Part shown: positions 1 to 9,197 of the stretch, one piece after another
Position numbering within the stretch: position 1 is the first letter of the stretch
Layout: every line of letters starts with the position of its first letter
NCBI GenBank assembly: GCA_027488845.1
Contig: JAIYBC010000038.1
Location: 1-47,542 of the forward strand
From: Verrucomicrobiales bacterium
Lineage (GTDB): Bacteria; Verrucomicrobiota; Verrucomicrobiia; Limisphaerales; UBA9464
Direction: 5' to 3'
DNA length: 47,542 bases
Made by a program: the position numbers and the translations under genes
Notes under the pieces: model-generated
What the model saw: only the letters and a program-made list of their open reading frames with translations
What the model was told of the DNA's origin: nothing
Databases searched by the model: none

Positions 1-1087
<1,087 letters not shown>

Positions 1088-1115
1088 TTGACACTCAAAG
1101 TGAGGTCACTAGAGT
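1088..1115 (+). promoter_or_regulatory. Candidate sigma-70-type promoter of the pseudopilin gene
   Basis: A perfect -35 hexamer TTGACA (1088-1093) is followed after 16 bases by TAGAGT (1110-1115), which matches the -10 consensus at four of six positions. It sits about 40 bases before the start codon at 1154, which would give a short leader. No clear ribosome binding site precedes that start. Confidence 0.45.
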
Positions 1116-1153
1116 CGCCGCCACCGTAAGCCCGTAAATCACTCACCAAACCT

Positions 1154-1903
1154 ATGAACCGTCTCCGCAAGAACCGTCTCGGCGCCTTCACGCTGATCGA
1201 ACTGCTGGTCGTGATCGCGATCATCGCGATTCTCGCCGGCATGCTCCTCCCGGCGCTGGCCAAGGCCAAGTCCCGTGCGAACCGCATCGCCTGCGTCAAC
1301 AACCAGAAGCAGATCGGCATCGCCCTCCGCACCTTCGCCGTTGATTTCAATGGCCAGTATCCGTGGCAGGTCGATCCCAGCCAGGGTGGCATCCAGTTGC
1401 CCGCCCTGAACGCGGCTCCGACGGCGACCAACACCCTCGCCGACGTCTACGCCACGATCTCCAACGAGCTCAGCACGCCGAAGATCGTCGTCTGCCCGAG
1501 CGACACCCGCCAGACGCTGGCCACCAACACCTGGGTGTTCGTGGCGCGCAACCTGGCCCTCGCCACCAAGGGCAAGGTGCCCAGCTACTTCCTCGGCATC
1601 AACGCCACGGAAGAGCAGCCCCAGAGCATCCTCGGCGGTGATCGCAACATCCTGAACACGAACCTGGCCGCCAACGGCATCATCAACACCCACAAGGTGC
1701 TGAAGGTCCTCTCGACCGCCCAGGCCGCCAACGCGACCATCCTCAACAAGATCGCGTACAACGCCCAGATCCACCAGAACGCCGGCAACATCCTGCTCGG
1801 CGACGGTTCCGTGCAGCAGGTTTCGTCCGGCCGTCTTCGTGACGCGCTCCGCGATGCCGCGAACACCTCGTCCGACCAGGACTTCTACATGCCGTTGGAC
1901 TAG
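1154..1903 (+). CDS. Type II secretion-like pseudopilin (prepilin-type N-terminal methylation protein)
   Basis: A protein of 249 residues. It begins with a short basic leader ([11 protein letters not shown]), then [20 protein letters not shown], the class III signal sequence processed by prepilin peptidase, whose Glu5 is present. The rest is a soluble domain rich in Asn and Ala with the sequence [22 protein letters not shown], typical of the large verrucomicrobial, lentisphaeral and planctomycetal family of G/H-like pseudopilins. The C-terminus has an [11 protein letters not shown] segment also common in that family. The role of these scattered pseudopilins is not known. No secretion-machinery genes are adjacent. 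Expression looks monocistronic: a candidate promoter precedes it and a strong terminator follows. Confidence 0.85.
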   Translation: MNRLRKNRLGAFTLIELLVVIAIIAILAGMLLPALAKAKSRANRIACVNNQKQIGIALRTFAVDFNGQYPWQVDPSQGGIQLPALNAAPTATNTLADVYATISNELSTPKIVVCPSDTRQTLATNTWVFVARNLALATKGKVPSYFLGINATEEQPQSILGGDRNILNTNLAANGIINTHKVLKVLSTAQAANATILNKIAYNAQIHQNAGNILLGDGSVQQVSSGRLRDALRDAANTSSDQDFYMPLD

Positions 1904-1930
1904 TTCCAAAACAGGCTTTCGGTCCTGACA

Positions 1931-1960
1931 AAAGGGCATCCTTCGGGATGCCCTTTTTGT
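1931..1960 (+). terminator. Rho-independent terminator after the pseudopilin gene
   Basis: The perfect 11-bp stem AAAGGGCATCC / GGATGCCCTTT closes a TTCG tetraloop (1942-1945) and runs into TTGTTTT. It begins 28 bases after the stop codon. Confidence 0.85.
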
Positions 1961-2179
1961 TTTCCGGCAGCCATTCCGGAAGCCGGCTGGACCGAACACC
2001 ACCTCAGCCGACATCGGTTTGGTGCAGGTCCTTTCGTCGGTCGGGAACACCAACCCCAAGGAGAAACAGATCGGAAGGAGTCCACCTCCACCCCGTGGGA
2101 TTGCGGGCGCCTCGGAACCACCGACCATAGCCCACAATCCAACCCGGACGTCCTCGCGGCCCGGAGATACCCAATACCG

Positions 2180-3154
2180 TCAGCCATTCCCGATCAGGTC
2201 GTCGAGGATCTCATCCAAGCTCCGGCGTGGGCGGAAGCCGGTGAGTCCCTCCAGCGCAGCGAGGCTGGGTCGACGGTGCAGCATGTCCTCGAAGCCCGGA
2301 CCGAAGGCCTCGGTATAGGGGATCGACTCGATCCTCGAGGCCGATCCAGTGCGAGCCACCACCCGTTCCGCCAACTCGTGGATGGTTACGGAGACGTCGT
2401 TGCCCACATTGACCACGCGACCGGCTGCTTGGGGGGTCCCCAACAACCGATAGACCGCCTCCACCGTGTCGAGCACATGGCAAAAGCAGCGGGTCTGTTG
2501 TCCATCTCCGTACACCCGCAATGGCGCTCCGATCCGGGCGGCTTCCAGAAACCGCGGAATCACCATGCCGTGGGCTCCCGTCTGGCGGGGGCCGACAGTG
2601 TTGAAGAACCGCGCGATGGTCACCGGCAGACCCCGTTCCCGCATGTACGCCAAGGCAAGGAACTCATCCATCAACTTGGAACAGGCGTAACTCCAACGTC
2701 CCAAGGTCGGCGGACCGATCAAGAGGTCATCCGTCTCGGTGAACTCCGTCTTGTTGCTCTTGCCGTACACCTCGGACGTGGAGGCGAGCAGGACGGGAAC
2801 CCCGGCCGGGGCCGCCGCCGCCAGGATGGATTCGGTTTCGCCCAGATTGGTCTCGATGGTCCGGATCGGGGACTTCATGACCAATTCCACCCCAACTGCC
2901 GCCGCGAAATGGACCACCGCGCGGGACCTCGCGACCTCCGTAGCAAGGTCCGTCCATTCGGAAACCTTGACCTCATGGAACCGAAAGCCCGGGCGAACCG
3001 AGGCGGCTTCCAGATTGCTTTGCCGACCGGTCGAGAGGTCGTCCACCACGGTCACCGCAAACCCCTCGGAAAGAAGGCGGTCGACCAGATGAGATCCGAT
3101 GAATCCGGCACCGCCGGTCACCAAAACCGGCCTGGAATCGGGAGAGATCGTCAA
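2180..3154 (-). CDS. NAD-dependent epimerase/dehydratase (extended SDR family)
   Basis: A protein of 324 residues. An N-terminal Rossmann fold carries GGAGFIG (GxxGxxG, about 14-20), followed by VVDDLSTGR, typical of UDP-sugar epimerases and UDP-glucuronate decarboxylases. The STSEVYGKSN segment (about 125-134) and the catalytic pair Tyr156-x3-Lys160 (SYACSK) are intact. Enzymes of this family act in the cytoplasm on nucleotide sugars, using bound NAD for transient oxidation at C4. The motifs place it near UDP-glucose 4-epimerase and UDP-xylose synthase, but the substrate cannot be fixed from sequence. The start at 3154 is TTG; no ATG lies upstream of the nucleotide-binding motif in this frame, so TTG is the best choice. 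No other polysaccharide genes are adjacent. Confidence 0.85.
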   Translation of the reverse strand: MTISPDSRPVLVTGGAGFIGSHLVDRLLSEGFAVTVVDDLSTGRQSNLEAASVRPGFRFHEVKVSEWTDLATEVARSRAVVHFAAAVGVELVMKSPIRTIETNLGETESILAAAAPAGVPVLLASTSEVYGKSNKTEFTETDDLLIGPPTLGRWSYACSKLMDEFLALAYMRERGLPVTIARFFNTVGPRQTGAHGMVIPRFLEAARIGAPLRVYGDGQQTRCFCHVLDTVEAVYRLLGTPQAAGRVVNVGNDVSVTIHELAERVVARTGSASRIESIPYTEAFGPGFEDMLHRRPSLAALEGLTGFRPRRSLDEILDDLIGNG

Positions 3155-3269
3155 AGGGGATCAGATTGAAGGAATGAAAGATCCCTGGGATGGCTGGCAA
3201 ACCAAGGACCCTACTGCGGAAAGCCAATGTCCGAAACCCAAACCAGGGCCGCTTTCCGGAGGATTCAGA

Positions 3270-3626
3270 TCAGGGCTTGCTGGGTATCGAAGTGGCGGCC
3301 GAGTTGGTGGTCGGGGGAAGCGGCTCCGGCTTGAGACCATACTTGGCGAGAACCGGCGCGTAATCCGATGAGCGAAGCCCAAAGGCCTTCAACTGCGCCA
3401 GCGCCCCACCGATTTGGGCTCGTTCCTCGCCCATCTGTCGCAAGGCCAGGTTCTGCGCGGCGATCTGGCGCCCCTGAAGGGAAACCTGACGGTAAACGAA
3501 GGCACAAAGACTGGCAGTCACCAGAAGCCCGCTGAAAAGGAGGATGCGAAAACCGGCGTTCAGCGATTCCAGTTCCTGACGGACATCCTGGATCTCCTCG
3601 GAGGAAGGTAAGGGGTCGGGGGACAT
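3270..3626 (-). CDS. Small single-span membrane protein with coiled-coil stretch (unknown)
   Basis: A 118-residue protein of unknown function. Residues about 27-46 (RILLFSGLLVTASLCAFVYR) form one membrane helix. A polar helix (QGRQIAAQNLALRQMGEERAQ) with coiled-coil character follows, then a conserved-looking YAPVLAKYGLKP segment and a Pro/Ser/Thr-rich tail. It starts at ATG 3626, 33 bases after the stop of the gene at 3660-4022. The two very probably form one transcript and share the same overall plan, as discussed in the findings. A bitopic inner-membrane protein is likely. Confidence 0.6.
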   Translation of the reverse strand: MSPDPLPSSEEIQDVRQELESLNAGFRILLFSGLLVTASLCAFVYRQVSLQGRQIAAQNLALRQMGEERAQIGGALAQLKAFGLRSSDYAPVLAKYGLKPEPLPPTTNSAATSIPSKP

Positions 3627-3659
3627 GATTCGAAGTCGATGTTTTCGGCGATGGCGGAC

Positions 3660-4022
3660 TCAGCGGCGGTTCCCAGAAGAAGCGGTGGGAGTGGAAGCCG
3701 GGATGCCAGTTGGGGCTCCCGGGCCGTTCTGGGTGACGCGGACGCCCAACTGCTGAAGGAGGACCTTCATGGCGGGGCTCCGTTCGGAGTAGACCGCCGT
3801 GTCCTGCAGCAGGTTCATGAACCCCTGCCGGACTTGGGCGGTTTCCTGTGCCCGCAGATTGGCTTCCACCCCGAGAAGGCCGATCTCACGGGTGCGGAAC
3901 ATCCAGACAACACAAAGACCACAGAACAGGAGCGCCAAGGCACCTTGGGTGGCGGCGAGCACCCGAGGGGATGGGGAACGCGTCATGGACGACGATCGTA
4001 GTGTCGGAGCACTGCGAACCAA
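3660..4022 (-). CDS. Small single-span membrane protein, paralogue-like neighbour (unknown)
   Basis: A 120-residue protein from the TTG at 4022, or 108 residues from the ATG at 3986. The TTG start is preceded by TAGGAAAGGC, a reasonable ribosome binding site, so I kept it; the ATG has no evident site. A membrane helix (ATQGALALLFCGLCVVWMF) is followed by a charged helix with Gln/Glu/Arg and a MKVLLQQLGVRV segment. The tail is rich in Gly, Pro, Ser and Thr. It is first in a two-gene unit with the gene at 3270-3626. Function unknown. Confidence 0.55.
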   Translation of the reverse strand: MVRSAPTLRSSSMTRSPSPRVLAATQGALALLFCGLCVVWMFRTREIGLLGVEANLRAQETAQVRQGFMNLLQDTAVYSERSPAMKVLLQQLGVRVTQNGPGAPTGIPASTPTASSGNRR

Positions 4023-4414
4023 GCCTTTCCTAGCCGACCTGCCACGGGCAAGCGGCGGGCGGCGAACGTATCCTGAAGGGACACGTCCCCAGACTACCGA
4101 TTCGGGAAGGTCTGGCCCGGCCGCAGGGGCTTCTTCACTCAGTCAGTGGGACGTGTCCCCAACGAGAGGAGGGTTGCGGGACTTGGGAAGGCTTCTTCAT
4201 GGGTGCACTCTTCCACGTTTCAGCCGATGCCGAAGGGGCACAGAAAATCCCAAAGATGCTGATGCGACGGCAGCCGGAGGGGCCTCCAAGGCCCACTCAC
4301 ACCTGGAGACCTCCCAAGGAAATGGAAAGGGAGTGTCGAGACGGCCTCAATGGGCACCGGCGCATGCCCAGTGACCGATCTGTAGAGGGGGAGAGGAGGA
4401 GATTACCCCGGAGT
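4023..4414. other. Intergenic stretch with a pair of inverted GGGACRYGTCCC motifs
   Basis: No convincing gene was seen. It holds two nearly palindromic 12-mers, GGGACACGTCCC (4078-4089) and GGGACGTGTCCC (4148-4159), which are reverse complements of each other with 58 bases between them. They could form a hairpin or be repeat-element termini. Confidence 0.5.
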
Positions 4415-4491
4415 TGGTGCGCGGGGCGGGGGTCGAACCCACAACCTTCGGCTTCGGAGACCGACGCTCTATCCAATTGAGCTACCCGCGC
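4415..4491 (-). tRNA. tRNA-Arg (anticodon CCG)
   Basis: The reverse strand folds into a full cloverleaf. The acceptor is GCGCGGG/CCCGCGC and the D-arm is GCTC/GAGC around AATTGGATA. The anticodon stem TCGGT/GCCGA encloses the loop CTCCGAA, giving anticodon CCG (reads CGG). The T-arm is GTGGG/CCCGC around TTCGACC. Discriminator A and an encoded CCA (4415-4417) complete it. The intact T-loop and acceptor leave little doubt. Confidence 0.95.
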
Positions 4492-4588
4492 AAACGAGGT
4501 CTGAACAGGTTAGGAACGTCCACGCTTCCGGGCAACAGGATACTTGTTGCGCCGTTGCCCCAGCCACACCGAAGACTAGGATGGACGC

Positions 4589-5155
4589 ATGCAGTCGGGA
4601 CGTTCCTTCGCGGGCCCCTTCATCGCCCTTTTCGCGGCGATGGCGGTGGGGTGGCTGATGCAGCCCGCCGATTCGCCTCCGATGCGTCTACCGACCCGCC
4701 CTGCGCCGTCTCCTGACTGGGAGCTGGTGGGCCTCGATGGACGCCCCGCCAAGTTGACGGACTTCAAGGGCCGCATCGTGGTATTGAATCTCTGGGCGAC
4801 CTACTGCATCCCGTGCGTCCGGGAAACCCCGGACCTGATCCGTTTCCATGAAGCCCAGGCGACCAATGGGGTCGTGGTGGTCGGAGTCGCCGCGGAAGAC
4901 GGCGCCCGTGAAACCGTGCCGCCCTTCGTGAAGGCCCACCGGATCCCCTACCCCGTGTATTACGCCGACCTGACCGCGATCGAGCAGTTCGGCAGCGTTT
5001 CCCTGCCCCAGACCTTCATCATCGACCGGGAGGGCATGATCCAGTCGCGGTTCATCGGCCGGATGCGCCGTCAGGATCTGGAGAAGGCGGTTGCACCTCT
5101 GCTGGCGGGGAACTTGACGAATGGCACCCCGGACACAGGCTCGGGCGTCCGGTGA
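4589..5155 (+). CDS. TlpA/ResA-like membrane-anchored thioredoxin-fold protein
   Basis: A protein of 188 residues. Residues about 9-24 are a membrane anchor or uncleaved signal. The periplasmic thioredoxin fold follows, with FKGRIVVLNLWATYCIPC: redox pair Cys73-x2-Cys76. The cis-Pro region SLPQTFIIDREGMI lies at about 140. Family members reduce or isomerise disulfides outside the membrane, for example in cytochrome c maturation, or act in stress defence. No cytochrome genes are near. Its stop overlaps the GTG start of the MFS gene by a few bases, so the two are co-translated. The ATG at 4589 was preferred because the anchor follows at once. The precise client is unknown. Confidence 0.85.
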   Translation: MQSGRSFAGPFIALFAAMAVGWLMQPADSPPMRLPTRPAPSPDWELVGLDGRPAKLTDFKGRIVVLNLWATYCIPCVRETPDLIRFHEAQATNGVVVVGVAAEDGARETVPPFVKAHRIPYPVYYADLTAIEQFGSVSLPQTFIIDREGMIQSRFIGRMRRQDLEKAVAPLLAGNLTNGTPDTGSGVR

Positions 5156-6528
5156 AACCCGACCGAACCGACGCCCCTGCCGTCCCCGACCTCCGTCCCG
5201 CCTACTGGTTCTCGGCCTTCAACGCCCTGTCCTTCCAGGTGGTCCTCGCGGGGCCGATGGTGCTGTACGCGAAGACGCTTGGGGCATCGGCGACGGTGCT
5301 TGGCATCGTGACCGGCATGATGCCGCTGTTGACGATCTCCCAGATCCCGGCGGCCAACCACATCGACCGGGTGGGATATCGGAGGTTCGTGATCGGCGGC
5401 TGGACCACCCGGGTGGCGTTCATCTTCCTCATGGCTTTGGTGCCGTTGTCCGGGGGGCTGCTTTCTCCGGCCGCCCGACTGGTCCTGATGCTGTTGCTGC
5501 TTTTCTGCTTCAACCTCTCCCGCGGGATCTCTTCGTGCGCCTGGCTTCCCTGGATCACCGGTATGGTGCCGATCGAAAGCCGTGGGAGGTACCTGGCCCG
5601 GGACCAGGTGTTCATGAACAGCGCGAGCTTCGCCTGTTTCCTCGTGATCGCGTTGTTGTTCGGTGCCGGCTCGGTCCTTCCGGTTCCACCGAGGGATTGG
5701 CAGTTCGCGCTCGCGTTCCTGTTCAGCGCCACCATGGGGGCGCTCAGCCTGCGGTTCCTGAGGAAGATGCCCGACACGCCGGTGCCTCCCGGTGACGACA
5801 ACCGGCGCCACGGGGTCCCTTGGCTGGAGTTGGCCGCGCACCCGCCGTTCCGCCGTCTGTTGGAACTCGACGCGATCTGGTCGCTGGCCTACGGCGGCCT
5901 GGCCACCTTCATCGTCGCCTTCCTCAAGGCCGGCTCGAACCTCGGCGACGGCACCATCCTCGCGTTGATGTCGGTGCAGTTCCTCGGCGGCCTTGGGGCG
6001 ATGTGGTTCGGCGGACGTCGGCTGGACCTCCATGGCAGCAAGCCCGCCTTCGGCTTCATCACGTTGACTGGACTGGTGGTGTGCGGCGGATGGTTCCTGT
6101 TGGCGGGGCGGGTCATGGAACCGGGGGCCGGATGGGTCCTCGCCCTCATCCTTCCCCTGGGATTGCTGAACGCCCTCTTCTCCGCGGCCAACAACCGCCT
6201 CGCCATGGCCATCGTGCCGCAGATGGGCCGGAACCACTTCTTCGCCCTCTACACGGTCGTCTGGCAGGTGACCCTGGGTCTGTCTCCGATGCTCTGGGGT
6301 TTGGTGATCGACCTGGTGGGCGAAGGAGGCGGGGTCCGGTTCGGCTTGGACTGGAACCGCTACTCGGTGTTCTTCGGACTTGTGGTGCTGGCGTTCGGAG
6401 CCGCGTTCCTGCAGTCGCGCCGACTCGAGGAGCCGCGGGCGGCCGGAGTGGAGACGCTGCTGCGTGAGATCTTCCTCCAGGATCCGCAGCGTGTGGTGAA
6501 CCGGATCCTCGCCCGCTTCGGCAGCTGA
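5152..6528 (+). CDS. Major facilitator superfamily transporter
   Basis: A protein of 458 residues with about 12 hydrophobic spans. The GTG start at 5152 overlaps the upstream stop codon (GTGA). An MFS-like loop between helices 2 and 3 (IPAANHIDRVGYRRFVIGG) and a large soluble central loop (FLRKMPDTPVPPGDDNRR) separate two six-helix halves. It resembles the MFS_1 exporters common in Verrucomicrobiota and Planctomycetota; the substrate is not predictable. The C-terminus has a short amphipathic tail (LLREIFLQDPQRVVNRILARFGS). It forms an operon with the thioredoxin-like gene. Confidence 0.8.
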   Translation: MKPDRTDAPAVPDLRPAYWFSAFNALSFQVVLAGPMVLYAKTLGASATVLGIVTGMMPLLTISQIPAANHIDRVGYRRFVIGGWTTRVAFIFLMALVPLSGGLLSPAARLVLMLLLLFCFNLSRGISSCAWLPWITGMVPIESRGRYLARDQVFMNSASFACFLVIALLFGAGSVLPVPPRDWQFALAFLFSATMGALSLRFLRKMPDTPVPPGDDNRRHGVPWLELAAHPPFRRLLELDAIWSLAYGGLATFIVAFLKAGSNLGDGTILALMSVQFLGGLGAMWFGGRRLDLHGSKPAFGFITLTGLVVCGGWFLLAGRVMEPGAGWVLALILPLGLLNALFSAANNRLAMAIVPQMGRNHFFALYTVVWQVTLGLSPMLWGLVIDLVGEGGGVRFGLDWNRYSVFFGLVVLAFGAAFLQSRRLEEPRAAGVETLLREIFLQDPQRVVNRILARFGS

Positions 6529-6685
6529 TTCCGGCGACCGGCAAAGGTCGCCGCCGGGAGTTCCCCAAGACCCGGCAGGAGTTGCCACGGAAATCGGCGG
6601 ACACCCTCGAAACCCCTGTAAAACGGGGCCTCCAACGCACTGGCACCCCTGCTGCTTCGGCCCTTCCGCACAAGGGATTCGAAGC

Positions 6686-7204
6686 ATGAGCACCAGCGGA
6701 CAGCCAGAACAGCTGTGGACCAAAATCGTGGAGGACTTCCGGGAGGCCTGCATCCTCCGGAAGAACGGCCGCCACGAGGAATCCAACGAACTCCTCCAAC
6801 ACATCCTGCCGGCGGAGATCGCCGAATGGTCCCGACTGCCCGTCGCGGCCGGGGTGAACCGGAGGGCGCGGTTGGAATCGATGTTCCGTGATGAACAGCG
6901 CCGTGTGGACGACGCGTTCTTCGTCCAACGCATCGTCACCAGCCAACTCGAGGAACACATCCTCCCGAAGCTCTGCTTCATGGTCGCGGAGGAGGTCCGC
7001 GAGGCCGTCCGAAACGATGTGCGCGCCTTCGGCTTCGCCGCGTCCTCGCCGCGCAACACGCCTGCAAAGGCACCCGCTGCCGAGCGCCCCCAAACCACTT
7101 CACCCTCCCGGCCGCGCGTCCGCTTCGACGACATCCCCGGCATGATCGACTCGATCCTGCGGGACCAGGGATCCGAGACCGGACCCGGCCTGCAAGCGGC
7201 CTGA
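6686..7204 (+). CDS. Unknown protein upstream of the MamK-like actin
   Basis: A protein of 172 residues with no family that I recognise. Residues 1-110 are predicted largely helical and charged (WTKIVEDFREACILRKNGRH; DEQRRVDDAFFVQRIVTSQL; EEVREAVRNDV). A low-complexity Ala/Pro/Ser linker follows (about 117-145), then a short acidic/hydrophobic tail, RVRFDDIPGMIDSILRDQ. A folded domain plus disordered linker plus short terminal motif is a layout seen in adaptor proteins. It is followed after 96 bases by the actin gene on the same strand, so it may be a filament partner; that is inference. The start ATG has AAGGGA upstream. Confidence 0.7.
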   Translation: MSTSGQPEQLWTKIVEDFREACILRKNGRHEESNELLQHILPAEIAEWSRLPVAAGVNRRARLESMFRDEQRRVDDAFFVQRIVTSQLEEHILPKLCFMVAEEVREAVRNDVRAFGFAASSPRNTPAKAPAAERPQTTSPSRPRVRFDDIPGMIDSILRDQGSETGPGLQAA

Positions 7205-7300
7205 CCCCCTTCGCCTGTAACAGCAACCAGAAGCACCGGCAGACCGACGACACAGGCCGTCGGCGCCAACCAGAGCAACTCGGTCAACACCAGGAAACAT

Positions 7301-8470
7301 ATGCGCAGCAGCACCCTCATGCCGTCGGTGGAACCGACGGACCGCAAGGCCGCCGTCAACGGACGCGGCATCACCCCGGCCGTGGCAGAGCCGGCCCGCA
7401 GGCCGACCGCCGTGTCCACCGTCCTCGTCGGTTTCGACTGGGGAACCAACAAGTCCTGCATCCAGGTGGTGAAGCCCGGAACGGACGGGATCGCGACGAC
7501 GGTCGTCCCCACCGTCGTCGGCTACGCCAAGGATGGGATCGTCGACGGCATCCTGCCCGGTGAAGGCCGCACCTTCTTCGGCGAGGAAGCCCTGAGGTAC
7601 CGCATGCACCTGCGCCTGGTGCAGCCGATGATCGACGGCGTCATCAACGACGTCGCCGCCTCCCGCGACTTCGCCCAGCACATCCGTTCGCAGATCGCGA
7701 GCGAGACGGGCACCGAGATCCGCGCCGTGATCGGCATGCCGGCCAACGCCGAACGCGCCGCCCGTGAGAATCTCCGCCAGGCCGTGAACGGCGTCTTCGA
7801 CCGGGTCCTTCTCGTTCCCGAGCCCTTCCTCGCAGCCCTCGGCTACCGCGACGAGTCGCGCCTCGGCCAGGAAGGCTACGTGGATCCCGTCAGCAACTCC
7901 CTCTTCGTGGACATCGGCGGCGGGACCACCGACGTCTGCATGGTCCAGGGCTACTACCCGACGGCCGAGGACCAGATCAGCTTCGCGTTCGCCGGCGACA
8001 AGGTGGACGCCTTGATCGACGAGGGCATCCGCAAGACCTATCCCGACGTCCAGCTCTCCAACCTCAAGATCCGCGAGATCAAGGAGAAGCACTCCTACGT
8101 CGGCAAGGCCGAGAACCCCGTGGTCGTCTCCGTCATCGTCGGCGGCAAGATGCGCAAGCTCGACGTGACCGCCCAGATCGGCGCGGCGACGGAGGCCCTG
8201 CTGATGGAGATCTACGAGGCGGTGAAGACGCTGATCGTCCGGGCGAATCCGGACACGGTGGCGGAGCTGCTTGAGAACATCGTCCTCACCGGTGGCGGCA
8301 GCCGCATCCGGAACCTCGACAAGGAGCTTCAGCGGCTCCTGACCGAGGAAGGCTTCGAGGCACCCCGGGTCCATGTGGTGGGCGACGGGTACAAAGAATT
8401 TGTGGCCAAGGGCGCGCTCAAGGCGGCCCGTCAGGCCAAGGAGACGCAGTGGCAGCAGATCGTCGGTTGA
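7301..8470 (+). CDS. MamK-like bacterial actin
   Basis: A 389-residue member of the actin/Hsp70 ATPase superfamily. The phosphate-1 loop is GFDWGTNKS (about 45-52), phosphate-2 is VDIGGGTTD (about 203-211) and the adenosine motif is LTGGGSRI (about 329-336). From memory of the family, several blocks track the magnetosome actin MamK more closely than MreB or ParM: FGEEALRYR, QPMIDGVIND, IRAVIGMPA, VPEPFLAALGY, TAEDQISFAFAGDKVD and ENIVLTGGGSRIRNL. MamK forms cytoplasmic filaments that position magnetosomes; no other magnetosome gene is visible here. An extra 40-residue N-terminal segment precedes the fold. The ATG at 7301 follows AGGAAA closely. The neighbouring small gene is the likely partner. 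Confidence 0.85.
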   Translation: MRSSTLMPSVEPTDRKAAVNGRGITPAVAEPARRPTAVSTVLVGFDWGTNKSCIQVVKPGTDGIATTVVPTVVGYAKDGIVDGILPGEGRTFFGEEALRYRMHLRLVQPMIDGVINDVAASRDFAQHIRSQIASETGTEIRAVIGMPANAERAARENLRQAVNGVFDRVLLVPEPFLAALGYRDESRLGQEGYVDPVSNSLFVDIGGGTTDVCMVQGYYPTAEDQISFAFAGDKVDALIDEGIRKTYPDVQLSNLKIREIKEKHSYVGKAENPVVVSVIVGGKMRKLDVTAQIGAATEALLMEIYEAVKTLIVRANPDTVAELLENIVLTGGGSRIRNLDKELQRLLTEEGFEAPRVHVVGDGYKEFVAKGALKAARQAKETQWQQIVG

Positions 8471-8524
8471 ACCGGCGGTAGGCCCCGCTTCCTCCCAGAG
8501 ACATCCTCCTGGTTGCTCCTCAAA

Positions 8525-8566
8525 CCGCCGCCGTGCACCTGCCTGCGCGGCGGCGGCCTTTCCTTT
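8525..8566 (+). terminator. Possible terminator after the actin gene
   Basis: The 9-bp stem CCGCCGCCG / CGGCGGCGG (8525-8533 and 8548-8556) closes a 14-base loop and is followed by CCTTTCCTTT. The stem is strong but the T-run is interrupted. Confidence 0.4.
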
Positions 8567-8658
8567 CGGCGGCGCCGTCTTCTTACGTCCCGTCCTGCGC
8601 GAGATGCGCCTTCTGGCTTCCCCGGACGGCCGGTGTCGTCAACCTGAGGCCGGTTCCG

Positions 8659-8997
8659 ATGAGCGCCTTCCCGAATCCCTTCCAGAATCTCGACTCCAGC
8701 GGGCTTCCGCCGGGCCCACCGGACAGCGCCCTGCCACCCGCTCCCAAGAAGAGCCGCGGCCGCGTCGACATCGTGCGCGAGAAATCCGGTCGCGGCGGGA
8801 AGACGGTGACCGTGGTGAAGAACTTCGTCGGGATCGGCCTGCCCGAGAAGGAGGCCTTGGCGAAGGCCATGCAGCGGAGCTGCGGCACCGGAGGCACGGT
8901 GAAGGAAGGCCGGATCGAGATCCAAGGCGACCAACGCGAGGCGGTCGCGCGCATCCTGACCGAGGCCGGCTTCCGCCCGGTGATGGCCGGTGGATGA
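8659..8997 (+). CDS. Translation initiation factor SUI1/eIF1-family protein (YciH-like)
   Basis: A protein of 112 residues. After a Pro-rich N-terminus comes the SUI1 fold: RVDIVREKSGRGGKTVTVVK, then GLPEKEALAKAMQRSCGTGG with the conserved GTGGTVKEGRIEIQGDQR block, ending in a helix. Bacterial YciH proteins bind the small ribosomal subunit and affect start-codon selection in vitro; their cellular role is poorly defined. I chose the ATG at 8659 because the length then matches the family (about 105-115) and GAGG lies upstream. An in-frame ATG at 8533 would add a non-conserved, Arg-rich extension and overlap the putative terminator stem. Confidence 0.85.
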   Translation: MSAFPNPFQNLDSSGLPPGPPDSALPPAPKKSRGRVDIVREKSGRGGKTVTVVKNFVGIGLPEKEALAKAMQRSCGTGGTVKEGRIEIQGDQREAVARILTEAGFRPVMAGG

Positions 8998-9197
8998 CCA
9001 CACGCCTACGGCCGTCTCAACGTCGACTGAGGGATCCGAACTTCACCACCGGACAGATCCGGATCCAGGGCGCGATCGCCTGAACGTAGGGACGAGGGGC
9101 AACCACGGATCGGCCAGCCGACCCCTCGGTGCCGCCCCAGTCCAATCGGAAGACGCCCGACGGCACCCGTTGCCGTGGCCAATGGCCCCCAGCCGAC

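Noticed and set aside
6533-6552. Small hairpin GGCGACC / GGTCGCC after the MFS gene
   Set aside because: No T-run follows and the stem is short, so a terminator call is not supported.
5071-7512. A very long open frame on the minus strand across the MFS and small genes
   Set aside because: It is antisense to clear genes, is Arg/Gly/Pro-rich and has no domain; typical of high-GC shadow frames.
7301-8470. Classification of the actin as MreB or DnaK
   Set aside because: It lacks the MreB-type VxVGGDKMD context after phosphate-2 and the substrate-binding domain of DnaK; the blocks fit MamK better.
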